DNA from: Limanda limanda
Taxonomy: Eukaryota; Chordata; Actinopteri; Pleuronectiformes; Pleuronectidae
Assembly: GCF_963576545.1 (NCBI RefSeq)
Contig: NC_083641.1
Location: 21,954,023-22,018,022 of the forward strand
Direction: 5' to 3'
Length of the DNA stretch: 64,000 nt
Translations under genes and position numbers: made by a program
Part shown: piece after piece, positions 30,001 through 41,500 of the stretch
Layout: every line of letters starts with the position of its first letter
Numbering within the stretch: position 1 is the stretch's first letter
The notes under the pieces: generated by a model
Told to the model about the DNA's origin: nothing
Seen by the model: the letters and a program-made list of their open reading frames with translations, nothing else
Database searches by the model: none

Positions 30001-31675
30001 CTGGGTCCCAGGTTCCCAGTGGCTGCTGCTTCATGCAAATATTCCTCAAGGAGCGACTGGGAAATTTATCGTGTCTTTTATTACTTATTTATCTGCTTAA
30101 TAAACCAAACATGTAATTCACGAGAGTAATGCAAAACGTTTCCCTCTATTTACTCAAGTCAATATAGGTGCCAGGCTTGATACATCTTCATGGGGAGTCG
30201 GGGGTGCAGTGACAAAACAGTCATACATTCTTGTTTGGCCTTGGCAGCCGGCAATATAGAGGAGATGAAGGTTATGACATTATAATGAAAAGTCTAAATA
30301 AAGAGCTCTCGTGGAAAATCATGGGGCTCAAAGACAGCGTTTCACCTGCGCGTGAGCACACACTCAAATTAAAGTTTCTGACAGTGTTCAACCGTGAATA
30401 ATCGGCTCATTTAGTGGGCACAGTTCTGGTTCAGGAGGATGCATACATTTCCATTGTCGCCCGGCGGAGGGGTTTAACAAATAGGATTAGATCCGTGCCC
30501 GAGCACACTCCCATTCAGGTGACATGCAGCTCGGCGCTCCGGCTCCGCGGCTAGACCCCGAATTACTGTTAAAGGTCAGTGGAGTCAGACGCTGAATGTC
30601 ACAGCTTAGCCACAATTTGGCAAGAAAATACATTCAGATAAATACGCCTGTCTCTCGGGCGGAGAGTAATTCTGCAGCTCCTGAATTCTGAGCATTAAGA
30701 CCCAGGATTACAGGGTGAGTTCAAAGGCACAAAGGCATATCGATTAGTGGCAGTGAATCAGGTCCGTGTCACGCTGTGAATAGTAAATTGAGCACAAGAC
30801 AGCCAGGGGTTGTCAGATGGAACATTCGTGATGGTGGCGGGCGAAGGGGGGGGGGGGGTTTGAGATGTTCTCATTTTAGATTAGACTGTGGATAAGTCAC
30901 ATATCCTGTCTCAGGGTTCTGGGGAATCGTGTCACCGATCAGAAAGCGCCTCAGAGCAGCTTACTACAAGTTTAAATAAGTATTCCACGCCCCATTTAAC
31001 AGCTCAAACAGACTGATGACAGCGCCTTCTCTCTGCAGAGTAGCACCAATGGACTCAGGCAAGAGATTGGACGCTTAATAGTGAATCTCCCTGAGGTGGC
31101 AGAATATTGGAGGGGATAACTGTGCCATGAGTTGAACAGATAAGAAAGAAAATGTCTCTGCTGTGTGAAAAACAGAAACGCTAAATGGAATTGTGACAAG
31201 AAACACATCCTCGACTGGCACGGAATCACATGAGGAATCAATTTGCAAATTAACAGCTCGGCTAATCACAGGTTTCTTGGTGCTCTTGTATCCTGACCTG
31301 ACTTCAGCACATACTGTAATGTTCATGTTCAGCCTGGATATCCAACTGTTCAGGGGTTTGCTGTGATATTTTGTGCAGACCTTCATGAGCATGAAATTCA
31401 GATGTGTGGTTCAGCTGCATGTGCTGGATGGATTATCATGAGATTTGCTGCAGATATTAAAGCATCATCAGAGGATCATTAGTGATCCCTCGACTTCAAA
31501 CTATGATTATGTTAAACATGGTATATTTTTCTCCTCCTAGCATAGATAAGACTCTTGAGTGTTATTCATTTAATGTTTCTTCTTTCCAGGTTCTGAGCTA
31601 TACCAGAAGGCACTAAGTTTAACTTTCAAGTTAAAAAAGGGAACTTAAATTCTTTCTCTCTTTCTTTGTGTGCAG

Positions 31676-32127
31676 GCTGCGGGCTGGAGTTCCTGCTGGT
31701 TCTCTGCGGACTTGAGTTTTCCTGGTCCTGCCCTCGTCACTGCATCTGCTACACCGCACCCAGCACCGTCTCCTGCCAGGCCCACAACTTCCTGTCGGTC
31801 CCTGAAGGCATCCCTCCCGACAGCGAGCGCATCTTCTTACAGAACAATAAGATCCACCGCTTGCTTCGGGGCCACTTCAGCGCCAACACAGTCACTCTGT
31901 GGATTTATTCCAACAACATCACATACATTGAGCCCTCCACCTTCCACGGCTTCACGCTGCTGGAGGAGCTGGATCTGGGAGACAACCGCCACCTGCGCTC
32001 CCTGGCTGAAGACACCTTTCACGGCCTGAGTCGGCTCAATGCGCTGCACCTGTACCGCTGTGGACTCAGCTCGCTCCCGAATAACATCTTCCAAGGCCTC
32101 AGAAACCTGCAGTATCTCTACTTGCAG
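31676..32127 (+). CDS. rtn4rl1: rtn4rl1 coding exon 2 (signal peptide, N-terminal cap, first LRRs)
   Basis: The exon opens after a pyrimidine-rich tract ending in TGTGTGCAG and closes at CTTGCAG followed by GTAAGC. It enters in phase 1 (two bases finish a codon begun in exon 1) and leaves in phase 0 after 150 full codons. Counting from the first full codon, residues 1-17 are a hydrophobic signal segment ([17 protein letters not shown]). Cysteines 18, 22, 24 and 33 form the LRR N-terminal cap. The LRRs follow, with [14 protein letters not shown] and [11 protein letters not shown] as clear repeats. SNNIT (about residue 78) is a possible N-glycosylation site. The phase-1 entry matches the mammalian gene as I recall it, in which a tiny first exon encodes MLRK plus one base. 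Confidence 0.92.
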
Positions 32128-34163
32128 GTAAGCTCGATGCTTCTGGTTCAGTGTATCACTAAGACCTAGTTGGGCTGTCACTCAATGTGTAAATAATTCA
32201 AATTCATTCAAATACAACCCATGTATTCTCTGTTTGAGGATACATGTGTTTATGTGCATTAGGGATGTCACAACACCCAAAACTTTGTTGTCGATTCAGT
32301 TAACATAACATTTCCACAATTCTCTACACCCAGTTCGATAGCATGGCAAAAAACTAAAACAAAACAATGAATCCCATTCGTCTCTCTGTGCACATTGTAT
32401 ATGTTCTTTAACAGTTCCTCTTAAACCAACTCACATCTTAAATGTACATTGAAACTATTGAAATACAACCACAATCATACAGACCATTGTTATGTCCAAA
32501 CGATAAAATACTTATTTCAGCGACGTGTTATTGTTAATCTCTCATGATTGTAAGTGTGTTCAGTCGAGTTACTTTGCAGTAGTCTTGGGCGCATAAGAAA
32601 GAAAATAAACTGAGATCTGAGAAATAAAATATAAATCTCTTCATTGAGATTCTGTGTAATTTGCCTCCTACCGCTCTTTAAATGGCACAAACATCCACAC
32701 ATTATCAATTACTATTATAAAACATTTGTGAACTCTCTCTGACCCTTTTCAGAATTCAAGGAAACCTGGGTTACAAACATGTTGAATATTTAATTAGTTC
32801 CTGTGTTTAAACTGTAGTCCACGGACAAACAGCACAAACTGATTTTACAGTGGCGTGCAGACAAATAACCAAATACCCTTTTTATGGATTTTCTTGGTTT
32901 ACTGCATTCACTAGATTAAGAGGGAGGAAAAAAAGCATAGTTTTGTAAAATATTCTGTTCATCATTGTTTCTCTGTAGACATTTTCTAACTCACAACTTA
33001 AATGTACATTGAAACAACTGAATTACAACCAAAACCATAAAGACCCTTTTTATGTCCTTACGATAAAATGAAATGTACCCTGACATATTTCAGTGACCTG
33101 ATTTTGTTACTCTCTTACGATTGTACTTTAAAAGGTTCGTTAAACTTAGATTTATACGAATGCTTAACGTGGCCTGCAGGCAAACTATTAAAGTTACAGT
33201 ATAACAGTACAATATTGAAGTGAAAAATACTGCATGATGTGTAATTTGTGACTGGATTCTCTCCTCTCTCCTCAGGATAATCATCTGAAGTTCCTGCAGG
33301 ATGACACATTCATGGACCTCCACAACCTGAGCCACCTGTTCCTGCATGGGAACCGTCTGTGGAGCATCAACCAGAACACCTTCCGGGGCCTGCGAGCCCT
33401 GGACCGCCTGCTCCTGCACCAGAACCAGATCGAGTGGGTCGACCGCCTGGCCTTCCATGACCTGAAACGTCTCACCACCCTGTTTCTGTTCAACAACTCC
33501 CTGATCCAGCTGTCCGGACAGTGCCTGGACATGCTGCCCGGCCTCGAATACCTGCGCCTCAACAACAACCCCTGGACGTGCGACTGCAAGGCCCTGACGC
33601 TCTGGGAATGGTTGAAACGTTTCCGAGGGTCGACCTCCTCCGTGGGCTGTGAGGCACCAGCTGATTTGGCCGGGAAAGACCTCAAAGAGCTGCGCAAGGA
33701 GGATTTCCCCAACTGCTCCCCAACTGTTCCCAACTCCGAGTCCAGAGCCCAGATTAACAATTTATCTGGCACGGTGAATCCGTCCCTGAACCGCAGCGTG
33801 GCGGGGGACTCTGGAGGGCAGACCCTCATCGTGCACCCCTCCAGGCCCGGCCGCTCTCGGAACTGCACAAAGTCTCGTAACAGGGTGAGCAAGGGGAAGG
33901 GTGACAACGAGGTTCACTCCAAGGAGGTCATGGCCGACAAGGAGGATTCCTCCCCAGACTTCACAGACGGGGGGAAACACGACCACACGTCCCCAGACGG
34001 CACCGTCACGAGGAGGAAGCACAAGTGCCCCCCCCGGACCACTGTTCGTCCCCCTAGTGGGGTTCAGCAAGCCAACAGGGCAAGCTCCTCCCATTCCTTA
34101 CTACATGTCTACGCCCTCCTTGTGGCCTTGATAACAGCAAATCTGGACAATATCCTCCGTTGA
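31676..34163 (+). CDS. rtn4rl1: Reticulon-4 receptor-like 1 (Nogo receptor family, NgR3), two of its coding exons
   Basis: This is a cell-surface, GPI-anchored leucine-rich-repeat receptor of neurons. The family binds myelin inhibitors and proteoglycans and restrains axon growth and synapse formation. The coding part is joined from 31676-32127 and 33276-34163, giving 445 codons after the partial first codon; with the few missing exon-1 residues it would be close to the roughly 440 residues of mammalian RTN4RL1. Order: hydrophobic signal segment, cysteine cap, about eight LRRs, C-terminal cysteine cap, basic low-complexity stalk, hydrophobic tail. RTN4RL1 is favoured over RTN4R or RTN4RL2 by [20 protein letters not shown] and, in the stalk, RPPSGVQQA, which I recall from NgR3 but not NgR2. 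Fish have a and b copies of this gene and I cannot tell which this is. No other host gene is visible within 30 kb on either side. Confidence 0.93.
32428..32553 (+). repeat. Direct repeat copy A inside the rtn4rl1 intron
   Basis: This segment aligns with 32988-33126. Both carry AACTCACA.CTTAAATGTAC, then ATTGAAAC, TACAACC, TATGTCC, CGATAAAAT, ATTTCAG and a CTC(T)..ACGATTGTA-like end. The copies are about 560 bp apart at their starts, and copy B has a short insertion (about 13 bp) after CGATAAAAT. No coding potential is visible. Confidence 0.75.
32988..33126 (+). repeat. Direct repeat copy B inside the rtn4rl1 intron
   Basis: This is the partner of the segment at 32428-32553, in the same orientation. 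It lies about 150 bp before the exon 3 acceptor. Similarity weakens gradually at both ends, so the true duplicated unit may be longer. Confidence 0.75.
33276..34163 (+). CDS. rtn4rl1: rtn4rl1 coding exon 3 (remaining LRRs, C-terminal cap, stalk, GPI tail, stop)
   Basis: The acceptor is CTCTCCTCAG before GATAATCATCTG; the frame runs 295 codons to TGA at 34161-34163. It resumes the repeat exactly where exon 2 stops (YLYLQ, then DNHLKFL). Residues about 151-246 (counted from exon 2) hold the later LRRs, including [13 protein letters not shown] and [12 protein letters not shown]. Residues about 247-297 are the LRR C-terminal cap with cysteines near 252, 254, 275 and 297 (NPWTCDCKA to FPNC). A long Ser/Pro/Arg/Lys-rich stalk follows, with possible N-glycosylation sites (NLSG, NRSV, NCTK). 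After [14 protein letters not shown], the last roughly 30 residues are hydrophobic ([14 protein letters not shown]), typical of GPI attachment. The antisense frame across this exon is open only because the exon is GC-rich. Confidence 0.94.
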   Translation, partial: DNHLKFLQDDTFMDLHNLSHLFLHGNRLWSINQNTFRGLRALDRLLLHQNQIEWVDRLAFHDLKRLTTLFLFNNSLIQLSGQCLDMLPGLEYLRLNNNPWTCDCKALTLWEWLKRFRGSTSSVGCEAPADLAGKDLKELRKEDFPNCSPTVPNSESRAQINNLSGTVNPSLNRSVAGDSGGQTLIVHPSRPGRSRNCTKSRNRVSKGKGDNEVHSKEVMADKEDSSPDFTDGGKHDHTSPDGTVTRRKHKCPPRTTVRPPSGVQQANRASSSHSLLHVYALLVALITANLDNILR

Positions 34164-34268
34164 CCTTCAGAGGGTTTTGCTAATGCTAATAACAAAAAAA
34201 CACAGCCCTCAGATCCTCTCTTGCTCCTGCACTACAAGGCCTGTGTGTCTTATGTGTGTGTGTGTGTG

Positions 34269-34309
<41 letters not shown>

Positions 34310-36544
34310 TTATATGTGTAAATGTTGTGTAGGGAGCTTAACTGTCCAGACTGAAAAAAAAATCAGCACAGAGACTCGCAGCACAAAACTTTGGAGGGAC
34401 TGGGAATGGGAAGATGAACACAGACCAAGCTTGCACTGCCACTGAAGCCAGAACAACTACATCTCCATGTGTCTCGTCGTCCAATCTATTTTTGTAACTC
34501 CTGTTTTTCCCTCGGCCGGAGCTCACGGAACCAAACTGTTTGGTGAGAAGAGAGCGACGGATAGGAGATGACAGAGCACGAGAGGGAGAACTTGTTGGTG
34601 AGCTCCGAGACAGAGGAGCTTGGTCTTTAAGTGCTCGGTCCAGCTTTAATTTTCAGTTTGTTAGTCGCTGTCAAGAAGCTACGGAGCTGTAAAGCCTTTG
34701 GTATCGGTCTTTTTCTTGGTCTCATGATTTCTGCCAAATATGTTTTTTCTGTTGCACCCTTTTCTCACAGTATGTCCCAACATGAGTTTCTCATACTCAC
34801 AGAGGTTCCGTGTGAACTCGGCAATAAATTGTCCGTCAGTGTCAGACATGGGGATGTGTCTCTCTAATGGAAATCTATAGCCACAGATGTATTAAGGCCA
34901 TAAGTATAACAAGCAGTTTGCTCATACACTGTATGAATCTGTAACAAATGGAAATTGTCATTTTTTGTTTTCCCCAGGTATTGCAACAAGCTTTCTGCGT
35001 ATTTAACCACATTTCTACACACAACTCTGCCTCCATCTTCACTTTCACCACTTTTCTCCTCCTCCGTGCAACTGAATAATAAGCTGCTAATTGTTTTTTC
35101 AAGATGACGGGGAACTGCCATGTGCTATTTTCATTTGCTTGGAAAAAAAACTGTCTCTGGTTGATCAAGCTGTGAATATTGAAGAGTCTGTCTATATCTT
35201 GTGTCAGATGTTGTTCATTTAATTTTTTCTAAGACACAAAATGGACCTAGACGACAGGAGCCTTAGAGGCCCGGGGGGGGGGGGGTCAACCGGGGCTTTC
35301 TCAGTTTCCCAGTGAGGTCGTGCTGGGCGGATCCCTCCTCGGCACGGGTGTATTTCCCTCATTGAGAACATGAGGAACACAGGTTTTTGTTTTTTTCACG
35401 TAACTTCTGAGGAACACAAGAACATGAGGGGGCGGAAATCTGCGTGGACCTAAAATGACTTGTGATGAGAGAGAGAGAGAAAAAAAAGATTTTAAAAAAC
35501 TGGAGCATGGCAAAACAGGGATGGTGCCGAGAGAATCTTGCCTCTTAATTAAGTGACGTGACTGTCCGTGGACGTGAGGACTTCCAAGACCAAGACAATC
35601 GCTTCTGAAGGAGCAAGGGGACGGCAGCACAGTGCGGACAGACAGGCGGACATCTTGTTTCTCCTCTGGAGCGGGGGTGCCTCCCTTGGATCCACGGATA
35701 AGACGGTGTTTGTATCAGTGATGTGAACTGTACCATTAGACAATGGAGACGAGGACTTCTTGCAGTGCTGATATTTAATCATTTACTGTATTACTATGAC
35801 AAAAACAATATCAGTGACATCAATGATGATAACAGGGTTCTCTGCTCCTCCCGCTGTCGGCGGGGGGAGTCTTTACATTGTTTGGATTTCCTGGTGAGAT
35901 GTTTATTTACGTTTTTGTTTTTTTTCATCGTTATATTTTTAGCACCTTTGCTTTGTCGATGCACAAAATTCCTCACCTCCTTCTTTCTTCTTCGACTGTA
36001 TGCCTCATCGTCCTCTTTCTTTGCCATACTTCAGTCGTTCCGTAAGTTATCATCGGAGAACAACAGTACAAAAATGTTTATAAAGATATTAAAATCTATA
36101 TCTTCTTATGTCTACCGTTGCAGTCTGAGTCTGTTTATTGTTGCGCCCAAGGTTTTATGGGCTTACCCACAGGAGGGAGAAGGCATGCATGCTCAATCCC
36201 CTTCTCCAGCCTCTCGCTCCTTTTAATTCATTTAAACCAGAAATTGATTCTGTCAGCAAATTTAGCTTTTTTCCCTGCACCCTGTTTCCCCCTCTGTCTT
36301 TGCTCTGCCGTGCAATCTGTCTCCACCGATCAGACCTCGCTGTCTAAACAACGGCTTCGTCCTGCAACTCCCCCTGTGCGTATCTCGGATTTATGTGCAT
36401 TACACAGTGTAACTATTAGAGAAATATTTGCTGCAAAAGGGATTTTATCACCAACACACAGCAAATAAGTACCTGGCCACCTGGGGGGGCGAAAAAAAGG
36501 GAAATTCGTGAAGGCTGTAATGTGAAATACTGCAGGTCAATAAA
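34164..36544 (+). other. rtn4rl1: Probable rtn4rl1 3' UTR and downstream region
   Basis: No coding frame of interest follows the stop. AATAAA hexamers occur at 34823-34828 and 36539-36544; either could end the transcript, and long 3' UTRs are common for neuronal genes. The stretch contains a (GT)n array at 34252-34308, a 13-G run at 35273-35285 and pyrimidine-rich AT-rich DNA at 35900-36330. Assigning this stretch to the UTR is inference from position and hexamers only. Confidence 0.4.
34252..34308 (+). repeat. (GT)n microsatellite in the presumed 3' UTR
   Basis: About 57 bp of GT repeats with one C interruption near 34275. It starts 89 bp after the rtn4rl1 stop codon. Confidence 0.95.
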
Positions 36545-38011
36545 TCATTTAAAAAACACTAAGGTTATTAATGAAAGTGTCACATGGAATCTGTAGATAT
36601 TCCAAGCTATTATTATTATTAATGGGCCTTTAGAACATAAATTCTATTTCCTTTTCTCTAAATATCCCTCACTGTGATGGAAATTGATCCACGAGTAAGT
36701 GTTCAATTTAATTTTTTTATTCATATTCTGTTAAATGATAAATGAGCCCAGAAGGACTGGTGATGTGCATGGATAAGAGTGCTGTGTAATTATGTTTAGA
36801 TTGATAGCTGGTCTCGCAGCTGGTGTAGCTACTCTTACTCTGCATCTTCCAATGCTTTTGCGCTTTTGTTATCATTACTCATTAAATCCCCTCGTTTTAA
36901 TTGTTTAAACTTTTTTATCCTATGAACTGTGCAAAAACCAAATGAATCAATTAAATTAAAGAGCTGAATCCGATTTTTTTACACTTAAACTTTAACAAAT
37001 TGGCCTACTCATGCTGGTCTGAGCCCACACTCCAAACCTTGCCAATATTCAGGTTTTAAATATGATGCACACAGTTACAATATAAATATGCTTCAGTTGA
37101 TATAGATTCAAATAGTGTCAATGTCAATGCCTTCTATTGTGATCATATCCAAAATGGTTTTCTATTTTCCATTGCACTGGTACCAGCTGAATGAATTGCT
37201 AACTGGACGTCACGAAAAATCAACGGCATCCTTGTATCCATTTGTAACTATTTACAGGAGCTGATGGGGCGTGGATTCTCTAATAAGTTTGCACATAAAG
37301 ATCCATTAATGCAAAGTAAAGAGAGGAGATGGAAACATGCACTTACTAACGTGATGGGCACAGAAGTGCATGTCAGAATGTAAGTGCTCATTTCCAGCCA
37401 TCGCAGCATTGGTTAATGGAACATTTGATATAGACATTTTCATATAGATCTGACAGTTTATTTACTGCAGGGTAAAGAAAAAACAAATTTTTACTTTTAA
37501 TGAAAGCTCAGAACTGTTTTATAGATTGTGTTTCCAGCGTTAGTTTAACAGATTTATATACTGGCACTTTAACTGATGCAAGGTCATTTTTGATCTTTGG
37601 ATCAGTTCGTGTGAGAAAATAATCTCGAGGTCACTTTGGAAGTTTCAAACGACATCATGGCTGACAGCTAAACCCGAGACACGACAGGATATCGGAGCCA
37701 GCTCCGCTCACTGATGAATATCACGAGATGTGGTTGAAAGCAAAGTCTTATCTTTACGCCTCAACCGGTGTTTCTTACAGCTGCAGCACCTAATGTGATG
37801 CGTCATTCCACTTCTTCCTCTGTGTCCACGGTTTAGCAGCTGAGATCTTTTAAACATCACTCTCATAATTGTCTGCTAAATATCAAGCCACAACCAGGGG
37901 GTGTGTTAGCTTAGCATCAAGCCTGGAAACATTTTTAAGATGGAAGATGTTAATTGATGAGGTTTAGGTGTGCTGATAAGGTGTTGTTTGCCCCAGTTTC
38001 CAGTCTAACAG
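36545..38011. other. Non-coding AT-rich DNA, nothing recognised
   Basis: No exon-like frame or clear repeat; only short AT-rich runs. Confidence 0.45.
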
Positions 38012-38519
38012 GGAGGGTTAGGGTTACCTAAAAATAAAAATTCACTCATTATCTACTCACCACTTTGCCGATGGAGCCGCGTTTACCTTCGCGCTCACAC
38101 ACTGCATAAGTTCACACCCAAGGGGCACGAGGCAAGATCAGAACTCGCAACAGAACTCGCAAGTTCTCCCTGATCCCTTGGGCGACAGCATGTAGGGGCG
38201 AGAACTTGTGCGTTTTTTATGTATGTGAACACGGCTCCAGGATCAGAGGATAACAGCAGACATTCAGTCTAAAAACATAGTGTTAATGATGCCAACCCAT
38301 TTGAGTGCCACCACAGGAGCGGTATGGAGCCAATTTATGTTTTTTTCTGTTGTGTTTTTTACATTTGGTCCCCAGCTACTTCAATTTTATAGGATTTGGC
38401 TGCAACACTGTTTACCCCTGAAACTTTCAAAGTGTTTTGTGGACTCAAACATTTCATCGATACAGTGGTGAGTATAGATAATGAGTGAAGTTTCATGTTT
38501 GGCTGAACTATCCCTTCAA
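38012..38519. mobile_element. hAT-like miniature (non-autonomous) element
   Basis: The left end AAAATTCACTCATTATCTAC (38036-38055) is an inverted match to the right end (TATAGATAATGAGTGAAGTT, then GGCTGAACTATCCCTTCAA ending at 38519). Terminal inverted repeats are about 40-50 bp and imperfect, and the outer left terminus (38012-38030) is diverged. The interior has no coding frame. It shares CTGTTTACCCCTGAA and GTGGACTCAAACA-type words with 13335-13833. The hAT assignment rests on resemblance to fish elements I know; I could not identify an 8-bp target duplication. Confidence 0.7.
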
Positions 38520-41500
38520 GCTGAAGCCATTTGTACCATATGACCATATATAGACATGGTTTAACTTCTCATCTACAGAAACTCTAGAGGTTATTTGCTG
38601 AAATGTCAAATTATTCTACTGAAAAGGTTTCAGCAAGTGAGCAGCTGCTCCGAACATCAGCTGCTTATCAGAAATTGGTCCCGGCATCAACTGTGGTAGA
38701 AGCCAAACCTGTTGCCCCGGAGACACTGGAGAGAAAATGAGGGAAGAAGCTCACATTCATCACAGGAGCCTGACAGGGATCGTTATCATGTGACCAATGT
38801 TCCAGGTTTTATGACAATGACAGGGCCCGGTTTTTATTTAGTGCTGGAGATGATGAGATGTGGTGAGAAAAAGGTCTGAAACAGCAAATGACTGGAGCAT
38901 AAAATCAAGACTAAGATATTTAATGCATGTCTTTTTTAAAGAGTAATACTCAGAATTCCCATGTGCAACTATAAACTTTTGAAAATGTCTTCATACATGA
39001 AAAATTGTTAAACTTCAAGACCATGGTTGTTATCTATTGGTTTATCCTGCAGATTCCATTGACTCATTAGGTATGAACACTTCACTGTGAAATCAATTCA
39101 TCTCCTTCACTGAGCTCCGCAAGCTTTTCCACATCGAGAATTATAAGAAACACATTAATTACGTTTATTTCTGCAGTAATGAAGCTGAAGTAGATGTAAA
39201 CAAGACCCTGAAAACAAATGGCAGCCACACAACTGGGGCACTCCAGCACCGTGGCGATCTCTTCCAGCTTGTCTTGTCGGTGGCGAGTTTTACACAGAAC
39301 TCTTTGATTTTTGCTCAACATGGGGGTAAATTGGAATCTGACTCACAGGCTCTCACATGAATTGACCCACTTATTTGGAAAGCACATCAAAGACCGGGAC
39401 GTAATTGTAATTGTCTCACTGCAGAGGAGATCCAGGAGCAATCAGTTCTCAGTCAGGAGGACTCAGTTCAGCTGGAACATCCTCCGTGTAGGAGCAGGTA
39501 GGACACGGCCGTCAGAAGCCGAAGCCAAAACCCTGCTGCATAATTAAAAGATGTAATTGGGGAGAAATAAACTTCTTAAATGTGGAATGTGGTGTTATAA
39601 ACAAAATGAGAGGAGGCGGAGGGAGAGAGAGCGGGGGGGGGCTACAGTAATGAAAGAAGTGGGAGGGAGGGGAATTGACTGGGATTCAAATGACACACAG
39701 AGGGAACACAGCCCGACATGATATCACGGTAATGAATCAGAGAAGAAAGGAAGTGAGGAGATAGCATAAATAAATAGGTGCGAGCCACGTCACCACACTG
39801 CAGGAGCCGTCCCTATAAATACACCGTGCATGTAAATGCAAACACAAAAAGCCCGTCCTCTACGTCAATTAAACTCCCTCAGGGACGCTGGAGTTGTTTT
39901 GATGACGTCTCGCGTGGAGTCCACTTGGAGGACGAGTTCGGTGGACGTGCAGTAGATCAGTGTCGGCTGTGTCCCAATTCAGCCTCATTCCTCAGAGGCT
40001 GCGTTTTAAAAGCGATGGTGTCACGGCGGCACGAGCGGAGTGTCCCATTTTGAAAAGCTCGAAAGAAGAGCAGGGATCCAATTGGTGGGCAGGAACCTGT
40101 CCCAGGATTAATTGCTTGTTAGAGACGAAGCTCTAGAGCTAGATGTGCAGCAGGCCGAGCTACAGTGAGTGTTGTAAAGCTCCACGTAGCTAATGATGCT
40201 AAGGTCAGAGTAAGACAAGATGGTGAGGCGAATAGGAGACCAAGTGGACAGAGGACGCCAATGATGTCACCTTGAGTGGGCCACAGTTTATATATTCCAA
40301 TATGAGCCACAATAAAAAGCACATTGTCTTAATCTCTAACTGGGTGCATGTGCAGAAGGTTTTGGCCTAGTTGACCCGCTGCATCTCACGTGTCTGTTGT
40401 TCAAACAGGGAGCGTATCTGTTGCAATGAGAATAAAAACCTTTTGAAAACAAATGAATGGAAGTGAATCAACAGAAACACTTAGAGGGCTTTTATTTCAA
40501 AGCGGGAACAGGAAGTTTACAGATTCAGGATTCTTTTTCATAGCCAGGCGCGGGACACAAAGGGAATTAGTGAGATCCCGAGAGCAGCTGACCTGATAGC
40601 CTGGGCCATGAAATGAAAAGCAAGACGTCAGAGCATTTACGTCAAAGATGGATTCAGAGGTAAGGGGAGTGGTGGACTGCATGCATAAGTACCCGTGTCC
40701 ATGTTGACACGGCACTTGATGTGCACAGACCCTCAAACCCCTGGGATGATGGAATTTACCTCATGCTTTAGCAGATCCTCACTAACTTGCAGATACAGAA
40801 CCAACACGGGCTTCACACACCACAAGGTCTCCTCACGTAGCAGCAGCACGTGAGATTACACCTCGTACATTCATGGAGAGTGAAGCAGCTTGTTGAGTTA
40901 CCCGAAGGTGAAACAGTATTAAGAGTACACCGCTCTCCCAGGAAACCTCCCCTCCTGCCTCACCTCCACCCCCTGGAAAAAATGCAGCCTTTGACTATCT
41001 GTGCCCATTCCTTGGCTTTTAATTGACTCGCTGTCACAACTGTGTGGCTTTAATTAAAACCAGGCAATTAGAAAATTGAAAAGGAGATGAGGAAAGTGGG
41101 TGAGCCGGGAGGGGAGACGGCACACTGGAGGACATGATAATTAGGAGCAGAAACGCCACCAAAAAAAAAAAGCCACAACACTCGCACGGCTCCCTCTCCC
41201 TCGCCGAGTCCCACTCTCCCTACTCAATCACAAAGCTAATATCACCTCTTTCTCTGAAACCCTTTCTTATTCCAGCTCTTTTATTCTGTCTATTTATTTA
41301 GCTTAAAGTTCCCCCAGAGCGCTGGTGTGCTCCAATTCTGCAAAAACCAGACAGGCTGCATACTAAACTGAGAGGACTGGAGCCGCCCAAGGCCACAGCA
41401 CCACCTGCATGGATTAGAGACTCACAAATCCTCTCGTGTCCGACCCCAAGTCAGAGAGAAAGTGAAGAGAAATTACTGACAGTCAGCAAGGCACGTTTCT

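Larger units (their letters stand above)
23083..31675. other. Non-coding DNA upstream of rtn4rl1 exon 2, at least partly intron 1
   Basis: Exon 2 needs an upstream exon ending in phase 1, so the DNA just before 31676 is intron. How far that intron reaches cannot be told because exon 1 was not found. Within it are (GT)n at 25693-25727, (CA)n at 26975-27014 and a G run near 30847-30858. A GC-richer stretch lies at 30440-30560. No exon of another gene is recognised. Confidence 0.5.
32128..33275 (+). other. rtn4rl1: rtn4rl1 internal intron within the LRR array
   Basis: This 1,148-bp phase-0 intron has a GTAAGC donor and a pyrimidine-rich acceptor ending CTCAG. Joining the flanking exons restores a continuous LRR. 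It is AT-rich and contains a diverged direct duplication (about 32428-32553 and 32988-33126). The 5' part (32262-32345) has a GGGATGTCACAACACC-like start and a TCGATTCAGTT stretch resembling degraded DNA transposons, but no element boundary is clear. Confidence 0.9.

Noticed and set aside
30524..30574. ATG-led GC-rich frame ending at AAAG before GTCAGT, close upstream of exon 2
   Set aside because: The frame would end in phase 0, whereas exon 2 needs phase 1, so it cannot be its first exon.
33281..33907. 208-codon minus strand frame
   Set aside because: Antisense shadow of rtn4rl1 exon 3; its Arg/Ser-rich composition is that of a GC-rich coding exon read backwards.
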